Virus record (IMG/VR): IMGVR_UViG_3300034106_004295
Coordinates: 1-26,014 of that record
Origin: a virus
Strand: one strand, 5' to 3'
Length of the DNA stretch: 26,014 nt
Below, piece after piece: positions 19,503-26,014 of the stretch (within the stretch, counting starts at the first letter, position 1; each line of letters begins with the position of its first letter). Made by a program: the position numbers and the translations under genes. The notes below the pieces were generated by a model. It worked only from the letters and a program-made list of their open reading frames with translations. It was not told where the DNA came from and made no database searches.

Positions 19503-20854
19503 TGCCCAGCCTGCTGGACGGCATCACCACTCACTCTGGCCTGCTTGACTTTCTCAACCCAGAGATTGACTCGTCAACGCCATCAGCGGCTGACGCCCTG
19601 GCCCGCGTTCGCGCCAGCCTCCTGCCCCATCAACTCGCCTTCTGCGATGACATCACCCACCGCAAGATTGGCCTGGTCTGCGGCTTCGGTGCTGGCAAAA
19701 CCCACGGCCTGGTCGCCAAGGCCGTCACCCTGGCCGCGCAGAACATCGGCTATGCCTCAGCCCTGTTTGAACCCGTCGCGCCGATGCTGCGCGACATCCT
19801 GGAGCGCACCTTTGACGACCTGCTGACAGAGTGGGAAATCCCTTTCACCTTCCGCGTCAGCCCGCTGCCTGAATACACCCTCACCTTTGCCGAGGGGCAG
19901 CACACGATCCTGCTGCGCACCATGGAAACCTGGAACCGCATCCGGGGTCAGAACCTCTGCGCCATCGGCTTTGACGAGGCCGACACCGCCCCGCAACGTG
20001 TGGCCGAAAACGCAGCCCGCATGGCCCTGGCCCGTCTGCGTGCTGGCCACGTCCGCCAGTTCTATGCCGCCACCACACCAGAGGGCTTCGGCTGGGCCTA
20101 CCAAACCTTCAAGCGCGATGCCAAAGACGACACGCGCCTGATTCAGGCTCGCACCGCAGACAACCCGCACCTGCCCGACGACTTCATCCCCAGCCTGATT
20201 GCCAACTACCCGGCCAACCTGATTCAGGCGTACCTGAACGGCGAGTTCGTCTCGCTGACCACCGGCACGGTCTACGACCGCTTCAACCGCAACCGCCATG
20301 TGCTGCCCATCGCCATTGAGGATGACGAGACGATCCTGATGGGCTGCGACTTCAACGTCGGCAACACCAATGCGGTGCTGGGTGTGCGCCGTGGCCGCGA
20401 GCTGTTCATCGTTGACGAGATCGCCGCCGCTCACGACACCGACGCATTGGGCAAGGAGCTGCGCCGCCGTCACCCCCAGGCGCGGGTGCTCGGCTACCCG
20501 GATGCCTCAGGCCGCAACCGCAGCACCAACAGCAGCCGCAGCGACATCGCCATCCTGCAGAGCTACGACATCAGCAACATGGCCCCGGCAGCTAACCCGC
20601 CCATCCGCGATCGGGTGGCTTCGGTGCAGGCGCTGCTGGAGAACGGCAACGGCGAAACCCGCCTGTGGATTGATCCGCGCTGCCGCAAGCTGATCGAGTG
20701 CCTGGAGCTGCAGAGCTACACCGACAAAGGTGAGCCCGACAAGCAGGCTGGCTACGACCACATGGTTGATGGACTGGGCTACATGTGCCACCGCCTGTTT
20801 GAGGTGGGTCGGCCAACGGCCGGGCGTGCTGTGCGCGGCGTGCGGCTCTACTAG
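19502..20854 (+). CDS. terL: Terminase large subunit
   Basis: A 450-residue protein with a complete packaging motor: Walker A 'GFGAGKTH' near residues 61-68, Walker B with catalytic Glu 'CAIGFDEAD' near 153-161, and an RNase-H-like nuclease domain. The nuclease Asp residues are in 'MGCDFNVGNTNAV' (about 280), 'GYPDASG' (about 331) and 'YDHMVDGLGYM' near the C terminus. The ATPase domain pumps DNA into the capsid and the nuclease cuts concatemers. The ATG shares a base with the terS stop. Full length, no lesion seen. Confidence 0.93.
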   Translation: MPSLLDGITTHSGLLDFLNPEIDSSTPSAADALARVRASLLPHQLAFCDDITHRKIGLVCGFGAGKTHGLVAKAVTLAAQNIGYASALFEPVAPMLRDILERTFDDLLTEWEIPFTFRVSPLPEYTLTFAEGQHTILLRTMETWNRIRGQNLCAIGFDEADTAPQRVAENAARMALARLRAGHVRQFYAATTPEGFGWAYQTFKRDAKDDTRLIQARTADNPHLPDDFIPSLIANYPANLIQAYLNGEFVSLTTGTVYDRFNRNRHVLPIAIEDDETILMGCDFNVGNTNAVLGVRRGRELFIVDEIAAAHDTDALGKELRRRHPQARVLGYPDASGRNRSTNSSRSDIAILQSYDISNMAPAANPPIRDRVASVQALLENGNGETRLWIDPRCRKLIECLELQSYTDKGEPDKQAGYDHMVDGLGYMCHRLFEVGRPTAGRAVRGVRLY

Positions 20855-20940
20855 CTCGACATAGCGGAGCCTATGGGCTAGTGTTTGGTAGTCGGAAGCG
20901 ATGGGCAGCGCCCACCACCGACCACCACTGCATTGACCCC

Positions 20941-21129
20941 ATGACCACCATCACCTGCGCAGCCGTGTGGCTGCTGCTGCCGCTGATTGTCCTGATCGGC
21001 GTGGCGCTCTGGCTCAGCGAGAGCCGCCAGCAACGCATCCAACGCCTGCACCGCTCCGGCTACAGCCAGACACGCATCGCCCAGCACCTCAACATCAGCC
21101 GTTATGCCGTGAGGAAAGCCCTGGCCTAG
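20941..21129 (+). CDS. TM plus helix-turn-helix mini-protein (62 aa)
   Basis: ATG 20941 gives 62 residues; a GTG at 20881 would add 20 residues of unlikely composition. Residues about 5-25 (TCAAVWLLLPLIVLIGVALW) are a strong membrane helix. Residues about 38-62 (RSGYSQTRIAQHLNISRYAV) look like a resolvase- or Hin-type helix-turn-helix. A membrane-anchored DNA-binding mini-protein between terL and portal is unusual. The gene follows an 86-base gap with CTAG-bearing inverted sequence (AGCC-TATG-GGCT), where a promoter could sit. Confidence 0.6.
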   Translation: MTTITCAAVWLLLPLIVLIGVALWLSESRQQRIQRLHRSGYSQTRIAQHLNISRYAVRKALA

Positions 21130-21151
21130 CGGAAACCTAGGCCAAAAGCGC

Positions 21152-22600
21152 GTGCATAATTTCGCCGCCAGCCTGAACAACCTGTCTCTCACCACTGTCG
21201 AAGAGCTGCAGGTTCACGATCCATCGCTGGCCTGGCAGCGCATGGAGCCACGCTGGCGGCTCATCGAGCAGCTTGGCCTTGGCACGCTCGGAATGCAGGC
21301 CGCTGGCAAGCGCTACCTGCCGCAGGAGCCCCGCGAAGACGACGAGGCCTACAGCGCCCGCCTGGCCCGCAGCGTGTGCCCGCCCTACATGCTGCGTCTG
21401 GAGCAGATGCTGGCCGGGATGCTGTGCCGCAAGCCGGTGCGCCTCGACAACGTGCCCGATCCGATCCAGGAGCACCTCTTTGACACAGACCTAGCCGGCA
21501 ACGATCTCAACGCCTACCTGCAGGAGCTGGCCCGCACCTGCATCCGCTACGGGCATGTTGGCGTCCTGGTGGACTACCCACGCGGCGACGAGGGCGATGA
21601 CACCCCGGTCACTGACTTCAGCCGGCCTTACTGGGTCAGCTACACGCCGCGTGACATCCTCGGCTGGCGCACTGATGTGATCGGCGGCAGCCAGAAGCTG
21701 ACGCAGCTGCGCCTGCTGGAACGGGTCACTGTGCCCTACGGCGAGTTCGGCGAGGAAGTCTGCGAGCAGGTGCGCGTGCTGGAACCCGGCCGCTTCCGTC
21801 TGTTCCGCAAGCAGGCATCCAAGAGCCGCAACTGGGAGCTGATCAGCGAAGGCGCCACCACGCTTGACGAGATCCCCTTCGCCGTGGCCTATGCCAACCG
21901 CACCGGCCTGATGGAATCCACTCCGCCACTGGAGGAAGTGGCCTGGCTGAATCTCAAGGCCTACCGCGCCGAATCCGATCAGGCCAACATCCTCCACGTT
22001 GCAGCTGTTCCCCGCTACAACCTGTTCGGCGTGCCGGCTGAACTTGACGAGCTGGACGCTGGGCCAGCGTCAGCCATGGCATTCCCGGTGGACGCACGCG
22101 CTGAGTTCAGCGAGCCCACCGGCACTAGCTATCAGGCCCGCTTTACCGAGCTGGACCGCATTGAAAAGCAGATTGCCGAGCTGGGTCTAGCTGCCGTGCT
22201 CGGTCAGAACATGACCAACCAGGCCGCCGAATCCAAGAGCATCGACCGCAGCCAGGGTGATGCTGCGCTGATGGCTGTGGCCCTGGGCCTGCAGAACCTG
22301 ATTGATACCTGCCTGCGGTTTCATGCGGCCTACCTGAACCTGCCCACAGCGGGCAGCAGCATGGTCAACAACGACTTCGTGGCGCACAAGCTGGAGCCCT
22401 CGCATGTGGCCGAGCTGATCAAGCTGCGCGTCGGCGGTGACATCACTCAGGAAACGCTGCTGATCCAACTGGCTGATGGCGAATGGCTCTATGACGACTT
22501 CGATGTGGATGCCGAGCTGGAGGCCACGGCTGCGCAGCAGGAGCGGCGCCTGGGGGCACAAGAGCAGCAACTCAGCGCCAACCTGCAGCAGCTGCCATGA
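21152..22600 (+). CDS. Portal protein (DUF4055-like)
   Basis: A 482-residue protein from GTG 21152, 22 bases past the mini-protein. It has the DUF4055-type portal pattern: N-terminal 'AWQRMEPRWRLIEQLGLG', 'GKRYLPQEP...DDEAYSARL' (family has RYLPxxxGExxxxYxxRL), 'VDYP' in 'YGHVGVLVDYPRG', 'PYWVSYTPRDILGW', and C-terminal helices 'DRIEKQIAELGLAAV' and 'AESKSIDRSQGDAAL'. The portal forms the dodecamer at the capsid vertex through which DNA is packaged. Position after terL supports it. Confidence 0.85.
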   Translation: MHNFAASLNNLSLTTVEELQVHDPSLAWQRMEPRWRLIEQLGLGTLGMQAAGKRYLPQEPREDDEAYSARLARSVCPPYMLRLEQMLAGMLCRKPVRLDNVPDPIQEHLFDTDLAGNDLNAYLQELARTCIRYGHVGVLVDYPRGDEGDDTPVTDFSRPYWVSYTPRDILGWRTDVIGGSQKLTQLRLLERVTVPYGEFGEEVCEQVRVLEPGRFRLFRKQASKSRNWELISEGATTLDEIPFAVAYANRTGLMESTPPLEEVAWLNLKAYRAESDQANILHVAAVPRYNLFGVPAELDELDAGPASAMAFPVDARAEFSEPTGTSYQARFTELDRIEKQIAELGLAAVLGQNMTNQAAESKSIDRSQGDAALMAVALGLQNLIDTCLRFHAAYLNLPTAGSSMVNNDFVAHKLEPSHVAELIKLRVGGDITQETLLIQLADGEWLYDDFDVDAELEATAAQQERRLGAQEQQLSANLQQLP

Positions 22601-22734
22601 GCGAGCGGATGCAACGCCTGCTCAAGGCGCTGGAGATCGCCGACAAGTGCGGCAACACCTTCATGGTTGCCAACATCCTCGCTGCGATCCGCGAGCAGGA
22701 ACGCCAGGAACGCACCGGTAGTCACCGGCTGTGA
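22597..22734 (+). CDS. Small protein after the portal gene (45 aa)
   Basis: ATG 22597 overlaps the portal stop (ATGA). The 45 residues (MSERMQRLLKALEIADKCGN, then FMVANILAAIREQERQ) are helical. The tight overlap and lack of another gene in this gap support translation. Function unknown; possibly a head assembly helper. Confidence 0.5.
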   Translation: MSERMQRLLKALEIADKCGNTFMVANILAAIREQERQERTGSHRL

Positions 22735-22772
22735 CGGCAACCTAGGCCGCACCTTTGACCCTGTGGGTCTTC

Positions 22773-23462
22773 ATGCCTGACAACGACACCGCTCCTGTGG
22801 AGCAGTCTGCACCTGATGCCTCGGCCCTGGAAGCTGAGCTGAACCTGCTGCGCAGCAAGAACAAGGAACTGCTGGAAGAAAAGCGCAAGCTGCGCAAATA
22901 CGAGCAGATGGCAGCAGAGTTGCCTGATGGCACCGACGTGCGGGCGCTGCTGGAGTTCAAGCAACGCGCCGAGCAGGCTGAGCTGGAACAGCAGGGCAAC
23001 TACAGCGAAGCCCGCCAGAAGCTGGAGCAGCAGTACCGCGAGCGCGAAGGCACGCTGCAGCAGCGCCTTGATGCTTTAGAGGCCGAGAACCGCGAGCTGA
23101 AGTTGATCGGCCCTGCGGTCGCTGCCCTGGCAGACATTGTTCACGACCCTGACGAGGTGATCCGCCTGCGCCTCAAGCCGGAGCAGATCGAACGCGAGCC
23201 CGATGGCACCGTTGTTGTGGTGGATGGCTATCAGCGCACACCAATCAACGACTGGGCCAAGACCAGCCTGCCGCAGTATCGGCTCAAAGCACCCAAGCCA
23301 CAGGGCACCGGCGCACCGGCCGGAAGTCGCAGCGCTGCGGTTGTTCCATCAGGCACCAAGAACCCGTTCAGCGCTGAGCACTACAACCTCACCGAACAGG
23401 GCCGCCTGTTCAAAACAAACCCCGAGCTATACGCCAAGCTCAAATCAGAAGCCAAGCGGTAA
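22773..23462 (+). CDS. Capsid scaffolding protein
   Basis: ATG 22773 gives 229 residues; TTG 22755 is less likely. Residues 20-115 are a long charged coiled coil (LEAELNLLRSKNKELLEEKR...EGTLQQRLDALEAENRELKL). A small folded part follows (RLRLKPEQIEREPDGTVVVV). The C-terminal end 'NPFSAEHYNLTEQGRLFKTN' resembles a signature I know from phage scaffold/head proteins placed just before the major capsid gene. Scaffolds guide capsid assembly and leave before maturation. It is not a host protein by any sign. Confidence 0.8.
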   Translation: MPDNDTAPVEQSAPDASALEAELNLLRSKNKELLEEKRKLRKYEQMAAELPDGTDVRALLEFKQRAEQAELEQQGNYSEARQKLEQQYREREGTLQQRLDALEAENRELKLIGPAVAALADIVHDPDEVIRLRLKPEQIEREPDGTVVVVDGYQRTPINDWAKTSLPQYRLKAPKPQGTGAPAGSRSAAVVPSGTKNPFSAEHYNLTEQGRLFKTNPELYAKLKSEAKR

Positions 23463-23536
23463 TCTATAGCGTAAGGGAAGGCTGTGCTGACCCGTGAAGG
23501 CCTGTGGCCGCGTCCCAATCCTCTTAAACCATCATC

Positions 23537-24562
23537 ATGGCAACCCTTCGGAGCGACATCATTGTCCCCGAGGTGTTCACTGCCTACGTTGACGAGGCTG
23601 TCACCACTCGGTCGGCCTTCATCAACAGCGGCGTGATCCAACCTCTGGACATCCTCAATGCCACAGAAGGCGGCGACTATGTGAACGTCCCTTCCTGGTC
23701 CGCCAACCTCAGTGGCGACGCCGAAGTTCTGAGCGACACCACCAGCTTGATCCCCGGCAAGATCGGTGCTGAAAAGCAGATCTGCCCGGTCCTGCACCGT
23801 GGTCGCGCTTGGGAAGTGCGCACTCTGGCTGCGCTGGCCGCTGGCGACGACCCGATGCAGGCCATTGGCCGCAAGGTCGCCGACTACATCAGCCACCAGC
23901 AGCAAAAGGATGTGTTCTCCATCCTGCGCGGTGTCTTTGGCCCGCTGACCAGCAACACCACCGGTGCGCTGCGTGCGTTGGCCATCGACTCCAACGCAAC
24001 AGCGGCTGTCCTGTCGCCCGGCAAGGTGGCTGAAGCCCGCGCTGCTCTTGGCGATCAAGGCGAAAAGCTGAGCGTCATTGCGATGCACAGCAAGTGCTTC
24101 TACGACCTCGTAGAGCGCAAGGCGATCGACTACGTGACCAACGATGAGGCACGTGGCGGCGGCACTGAAGCCACCACCGGCATTGCTCCGGTGTTTGGCG
24201 GCAGTATGGCCGCAGCCTTTGCCAGCGACCTCACCGTTCCCTTCTACATGGGGATGCGCGTGATCGTCTCTGACGACGTGAACAACGATGGCACCAACTT
24301 CGCCTCATACCTGTTCACCCCTGGCGCCATGGCCTCCGGCACCCAGTCGGGCCTTGTGACCGAGACCGACCGTGACATCCTCGCCTTGAGCGATGCCATG
24401 TCGGTGCATTGGCACAATCTCTATCACCCCCTCGGTGTGTCCTACACCTCTGGTGGCGTGAACCCTTCCCGCGCCACGCTGGAAGCGGCCAGCAACTGGA
24501 CGCAGATCTACGAGACCAAGAACATTGGTGTCGTCAGCATCGTTTCCAACCCCAACTTCTGA
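23537..24562 (+). CDS. Major capsid protein
   Basis: A 341-residue protein from ATG 23537 after a 74-base gap. The N terminus (MATLRSDIIVPEVFTAYVDE) and 'EGGDYVNVPSWSANLSGDAE' match a major capsid group common in prophages, and there is a loop 'RGRAWEVRTLAALAAGDDPM'. Later 'GEKLSVIAMHSKCFYDLVE' and 'SDDVNNDGTNFASYLFTPGA' give the strand-turn pattern of HK97-fold coat proteins. It follows the scaffold gene. No N-terminal cleavage motif is evident. The fold call is by pattern. Confidence 0.85.
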   Translation: MATLRSDIIVPEVFTAYVDEAVTTRSAFINSGVIQPLDILNATEGGDYVNVPSWSANLSGDAEVLSDTTSLIPGKIGAEKQICPVLHRGRAWEVRTLAALAAGDDPMQAIGRKVADYISHQQQKDVFSILRGVFGPLTSNTTGALRALAIDSNATAAVLSPGKVAEARAALGDQGEKLSVIAMHSKCFYDLVERKAIDYVTNDEARGGGTEATTGIAPVFGGSMAAAFASDLTVPFYMGMRVIVSDDVNNDGTNFASYLFTPGAMASGTQSGLVTETDRDILALSDAMSVHWHNLYHPLGVSYTSGGVNPSRATLEAASNWTQIYETKNIGVVSIVSNPNF

Positions 24563-24573
24563 GGTAACTAACG

Positions 24574-24954
24574 ATGGCTTCCATCTTTGAACTGGAGCAG
24601 GCCAACTTCGGCCGCGCTACCCAGGGCCGCGTGCTGCTGGCCGGCGGCAACGCTGACACCACCCTCACCGCTGCCCAGAGCGTTGAGAGCCTGATCACGG
24701 TGACCCCATCCACAGGCCGCACCTACACCACCGCCACCGCTGCTGAGATCATCAGCGAGCTGGGCGACAGTGCCATGGTCGGCCAGTGCTTTGAGGTGAC
24801 GATCGTCAACCTCGCAGGTGCGACTCACGCCATCACATTTGCTGGTGGTGCAAGCGTGAGCGTGTCCGGCTCTGTCACCGTGGCAGCAGCCAGCTCGGCC
24901 ACCTTTATTGGCCGCGTGGCGTCCAGCTCCACTGTCATCTTCTACCGGAAGTGA
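24574..24954 (+). CDS. Head decoration-like virion protein (126 aa)
   Basis: ATG 24574 lies 11 bases after the capsid stop, with a weak ribosome site (GAGG at 24561-24564). It is Ala/Thr/Val/Ser-rich with alternating beta strands ('HAITFAGGASVSVSGSVTVA', 'STVIFYRK') and no Cys-rich motif, typical of small capsid-stabilising or head-fiber proteins. Position right after the coat gene supports a head role. Confidence 0.65.
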   Translation: MASIFELEQANFGRATQGRVLLAGGNADTTLTAAQSVESLITVTPSTGRTYTTATAAEIISELGDSAMVGQCFEVTIVNLAGATHAITFAGGASVSVSGSVTVAAASSATFIGRVASSSTVIFYRK

Positions 24955-24957
24955 TCA

Positions 24958-25113
24958 GTGGGATTGTTCGCGTTCAGGCGACTGCGTGAACAGCTGGAGG
25001 CTGCCTCTGCGGAGGCGGCCTCTTTTGCTGTTGAGCAGACCTCGCCAAAGGAAGAGGCCAGGCCTCGCCGCCGTGGTCGGCAACCTAAGGAAATCCAGGT
25101 GACAGAAGACTGA
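24958..25113 (+). CDS. Small head-region protein (51 aa)
   Basis: GTG 24958 gives 51 residues (MGLFAFRRLREQLEAASAEA, then a basic part 'EEARPRRRGRQPKEIQ'). The stop overlaps the following ATG by one base. It fills the gap between two head genes; a basic short protein of this type might contact DNA or the capsid interior, but nothing specific can be said. Confidence 0.5.
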   Translation: MGLFAFRRLREQLEAASAEAASFAVEQTSPKEEARPRRRGRQPKEIQVTED

Positions 25114-25661
25114 TGGCCACCTTTCTGGGCGGCGGCGAGGCTGCAGTAGAAGCAAGCGGTGTCGCTTATCGCGCTGCGGTCACCATCACGCGCCCCAGCA
25201 ATACCACGGCCTACACCGCCGGTGATGTGATTGGTGTGGCTGATGGCGTCACGCCCGCCAATGCGGGCAGCGCCATCATCACCCTGCCCAGCATCGGCCC
25301 CAGCGGTGGCTACGTGCTAGTGCAGTCGGTGCGCCTGATGATTGCAAGCACCACGGTGCCCAGCGGCATGGCCGGATTCCGGCTGCACTTCTACACCGCC
25401 ATTCCCACCGCGATTCTGGACAACGCCGCGTTTGATCTGGTGAGCGGCGAAGTGGGTGCCTATGCGGGGTTTGTCGATCTTTCAGCGCCGCAAGACCTGG
25501 GCAGCACGTTGTTCACGCAATCTGACTACTGCGGCACGGCAATCAAGCTGGCAGCCGGCAGCAACATCCTTTATGCCGAACTTGAAACCCGTGGCGCGTA
25601 CACCCCAGCCAGCGGCACTGCTCACAGCCTGCGGGTAGTGACACTGGAGGCTGGCCTGTGA
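25113..25661 (+). CDS. Virion protein, head-region beta-rich (182 aa)
   Basis: ATG 25113 shares a base with the previous stop. A beta-rich protein with 'TAYTAGDVIGVADG', 'GGYVLVQSVRLMIAS' and 'MAGFRLHFYTAIPT', a pattern that recurs in phage head-associated proteins (the tYaaGDvig motif). There is no membrane helix. It sits between the coat gene group and a spike-like gene, so it likely decorates or stabilises the head. Its stop overlaps the next GTG. Confidence 0.7.
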   Translation: MATFLGGGEAAVEASGVAYRAAVTITRPSNTTAYTAGDVIGVADGVTPANAGSAIITLPSIGPSGGYVLVQSVRLMIASTTVPSGMAGFRLHFYTAIPTAILDNAAFDLVSGEVGAYAGFVDLSAPQDLGSTLFTQSDYCGTAIKLAAGSNILYAELETRGAYTPASGTAHSLRVVTLEAGL

Positions 25662-26014
25662 CGTTGATACTGCCATCGCGCCGCGCTGCGTTGATGCCAG
25701 GCCTGTGGGTGCACAACGCCCTCTGGCGCAGCGCAAAAGCGGTGCCAAGCCTTGATCTGCGCTTTGCGGACAGCAAATCGCTGGTTGACTCCAGAACGGG
25801 GCAGAGCCTGATTACCTTCACCCGCGCCAGCAGCGCGACCTTCATCGACAGCGCGGGAACGCTGCAGACGGCGGCTGTGGATGTGCCGAGGTTTGACCAT
25901 AACCCCACGACCGGCGAAAGCCTGGGCCTGCTGGTGGAGGAGCAGAGGACGAATCTGCTACTGAATACAGCAACGCTATCGACTCAATCAGTCACCGTTA
26001 CAGCAGCCGCTCAC
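25658..26014 (+). CDS. Phage spike/fiber protein, N-terminal part (3' truncated by window)
   Basis: GTG 25658 overlaps the previous stop by GTGA, and 119 codons run to the right edge without a stop. The visible part holds a signature common to phage head-spike and fiber proteins: 'PSLDLRFADSKSLVDSRTGQ', 'ITFTRASSATFIDSAGTLQT', 'VPRFDHNPTTGESLGLLVEE' and 'RTNLL'. In many phages this module precedes lectin-like or repeat domains on a large adhesin. The real length cannot be known here. Confidence 0.8.
   Translation, partial: MTLILPSRRAALMPGLWVHNALWRSAKAVPSLDLRFADSKSLVDSRTGQSLITFTRASSATFIDSAGTLQTAAVDVPRFDHNPTTGESLGLLVEEQRTNLLLNTATLSTQSVTVTAAAH

Noticed and set aside
19757-20473. A 238-codon minus-strand ORF inside the large terminase
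   Set aside because: Antisense shadow of an intact terminase with Walker A, Walker B and nuclease motifs.
1-26014. tRNA genes, rRNA, insertion sequences or retron/DGR components
   Set aside because: No cloverleaf with the usual T-loop sequence, no DDE transposase, no reverse transcriptase and no template-repeat/variable-repeat pair was seen on reading both strands.

Overview
The window is almost wholly phage. It reads as most of a temperate, long-tailed (siphovirus-like) phage or prophage of a GC-rich picocyanobacterium of the Synechococcus/Cyanobium type. The host call is inferred from three proteins. One is a sigma-70 protein with cyanobacterial-style region 2 motifs. One is a large serine recombinase that resembles cyanobacterial XisF-type enzymes. 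One is a lysozyme plus C39-peptidase endolysin of a kind I associate with cyanophages. No rRNA, tRNA or CRISPR array was seen, and no clear host housekeeping gene.

Layout. (1) 1-4300, plus strand: end of the tail module. It opens with a two-frame tail-chaperone-like gene joined by a textbook -1 frameshift site, then small virion proteins and a 785-residue repeat-bearing fiber-like protein. (2) 4330-5917: lysis cassette of a small protein, a membrane/coiled-coil protein and a two-domain endolysin, joined by GTGA stop/start overlaps. A metallophosphoesterase of lower GC follows (5928-6797). (3) 6775-10338, mostly minus strand: an early operon running leftward from a Sak3/DUF1071-like annealing protein through small genes, a ribbon-helix-helix (RHH) protein and an SSB-like candidate to a sigma factor as its last gene. 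(4) 10406-13350: control region with a repressor-like gene, a serine recombinase, an RHH gene, an intrinsic terminator and several shared operator-like repeats. (5) 13354-19169, plus strand: early/middle operon with a replication protein (RHH plus helicase-loader-like), a winged-helix-like protein, a PD-(D/E)XK nuclease, RusA and many small unknown genes. Several of these are under 60 codons. (6) 19179-26014, plus strand: packaging and head genes (small and large terminase, a TM+HTH mini-protein, DUF4055-type portal, scaffold, major capsid, small head proteins), then a spike/fiber-type gene cut by the right edge.

How it may work (inference). The recombinase and repressor handle integration and maintenance. 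SSAP, PD-(D/E)XK nuclease and RusA form a recombination set beside a host-dependent replication initiator. The sigma factor, made last in the leftward early operon, is a candidate switch redirecting host RNA polymerase to late genes. No tape-measure gene is in the window, so it must lie outside if the particle is a siphovirus. No polymerase, primase or helicase is present here, which fits dependence on host replication enzymes. The most interesting signals are the tail frameshift site, the sigma factor, an A-tract in the replication gene that would give a DnaX-like truncated product, the shared GGCTACCT-type operators, and a recurring GGCAACCTAGG-like motif before late genes.
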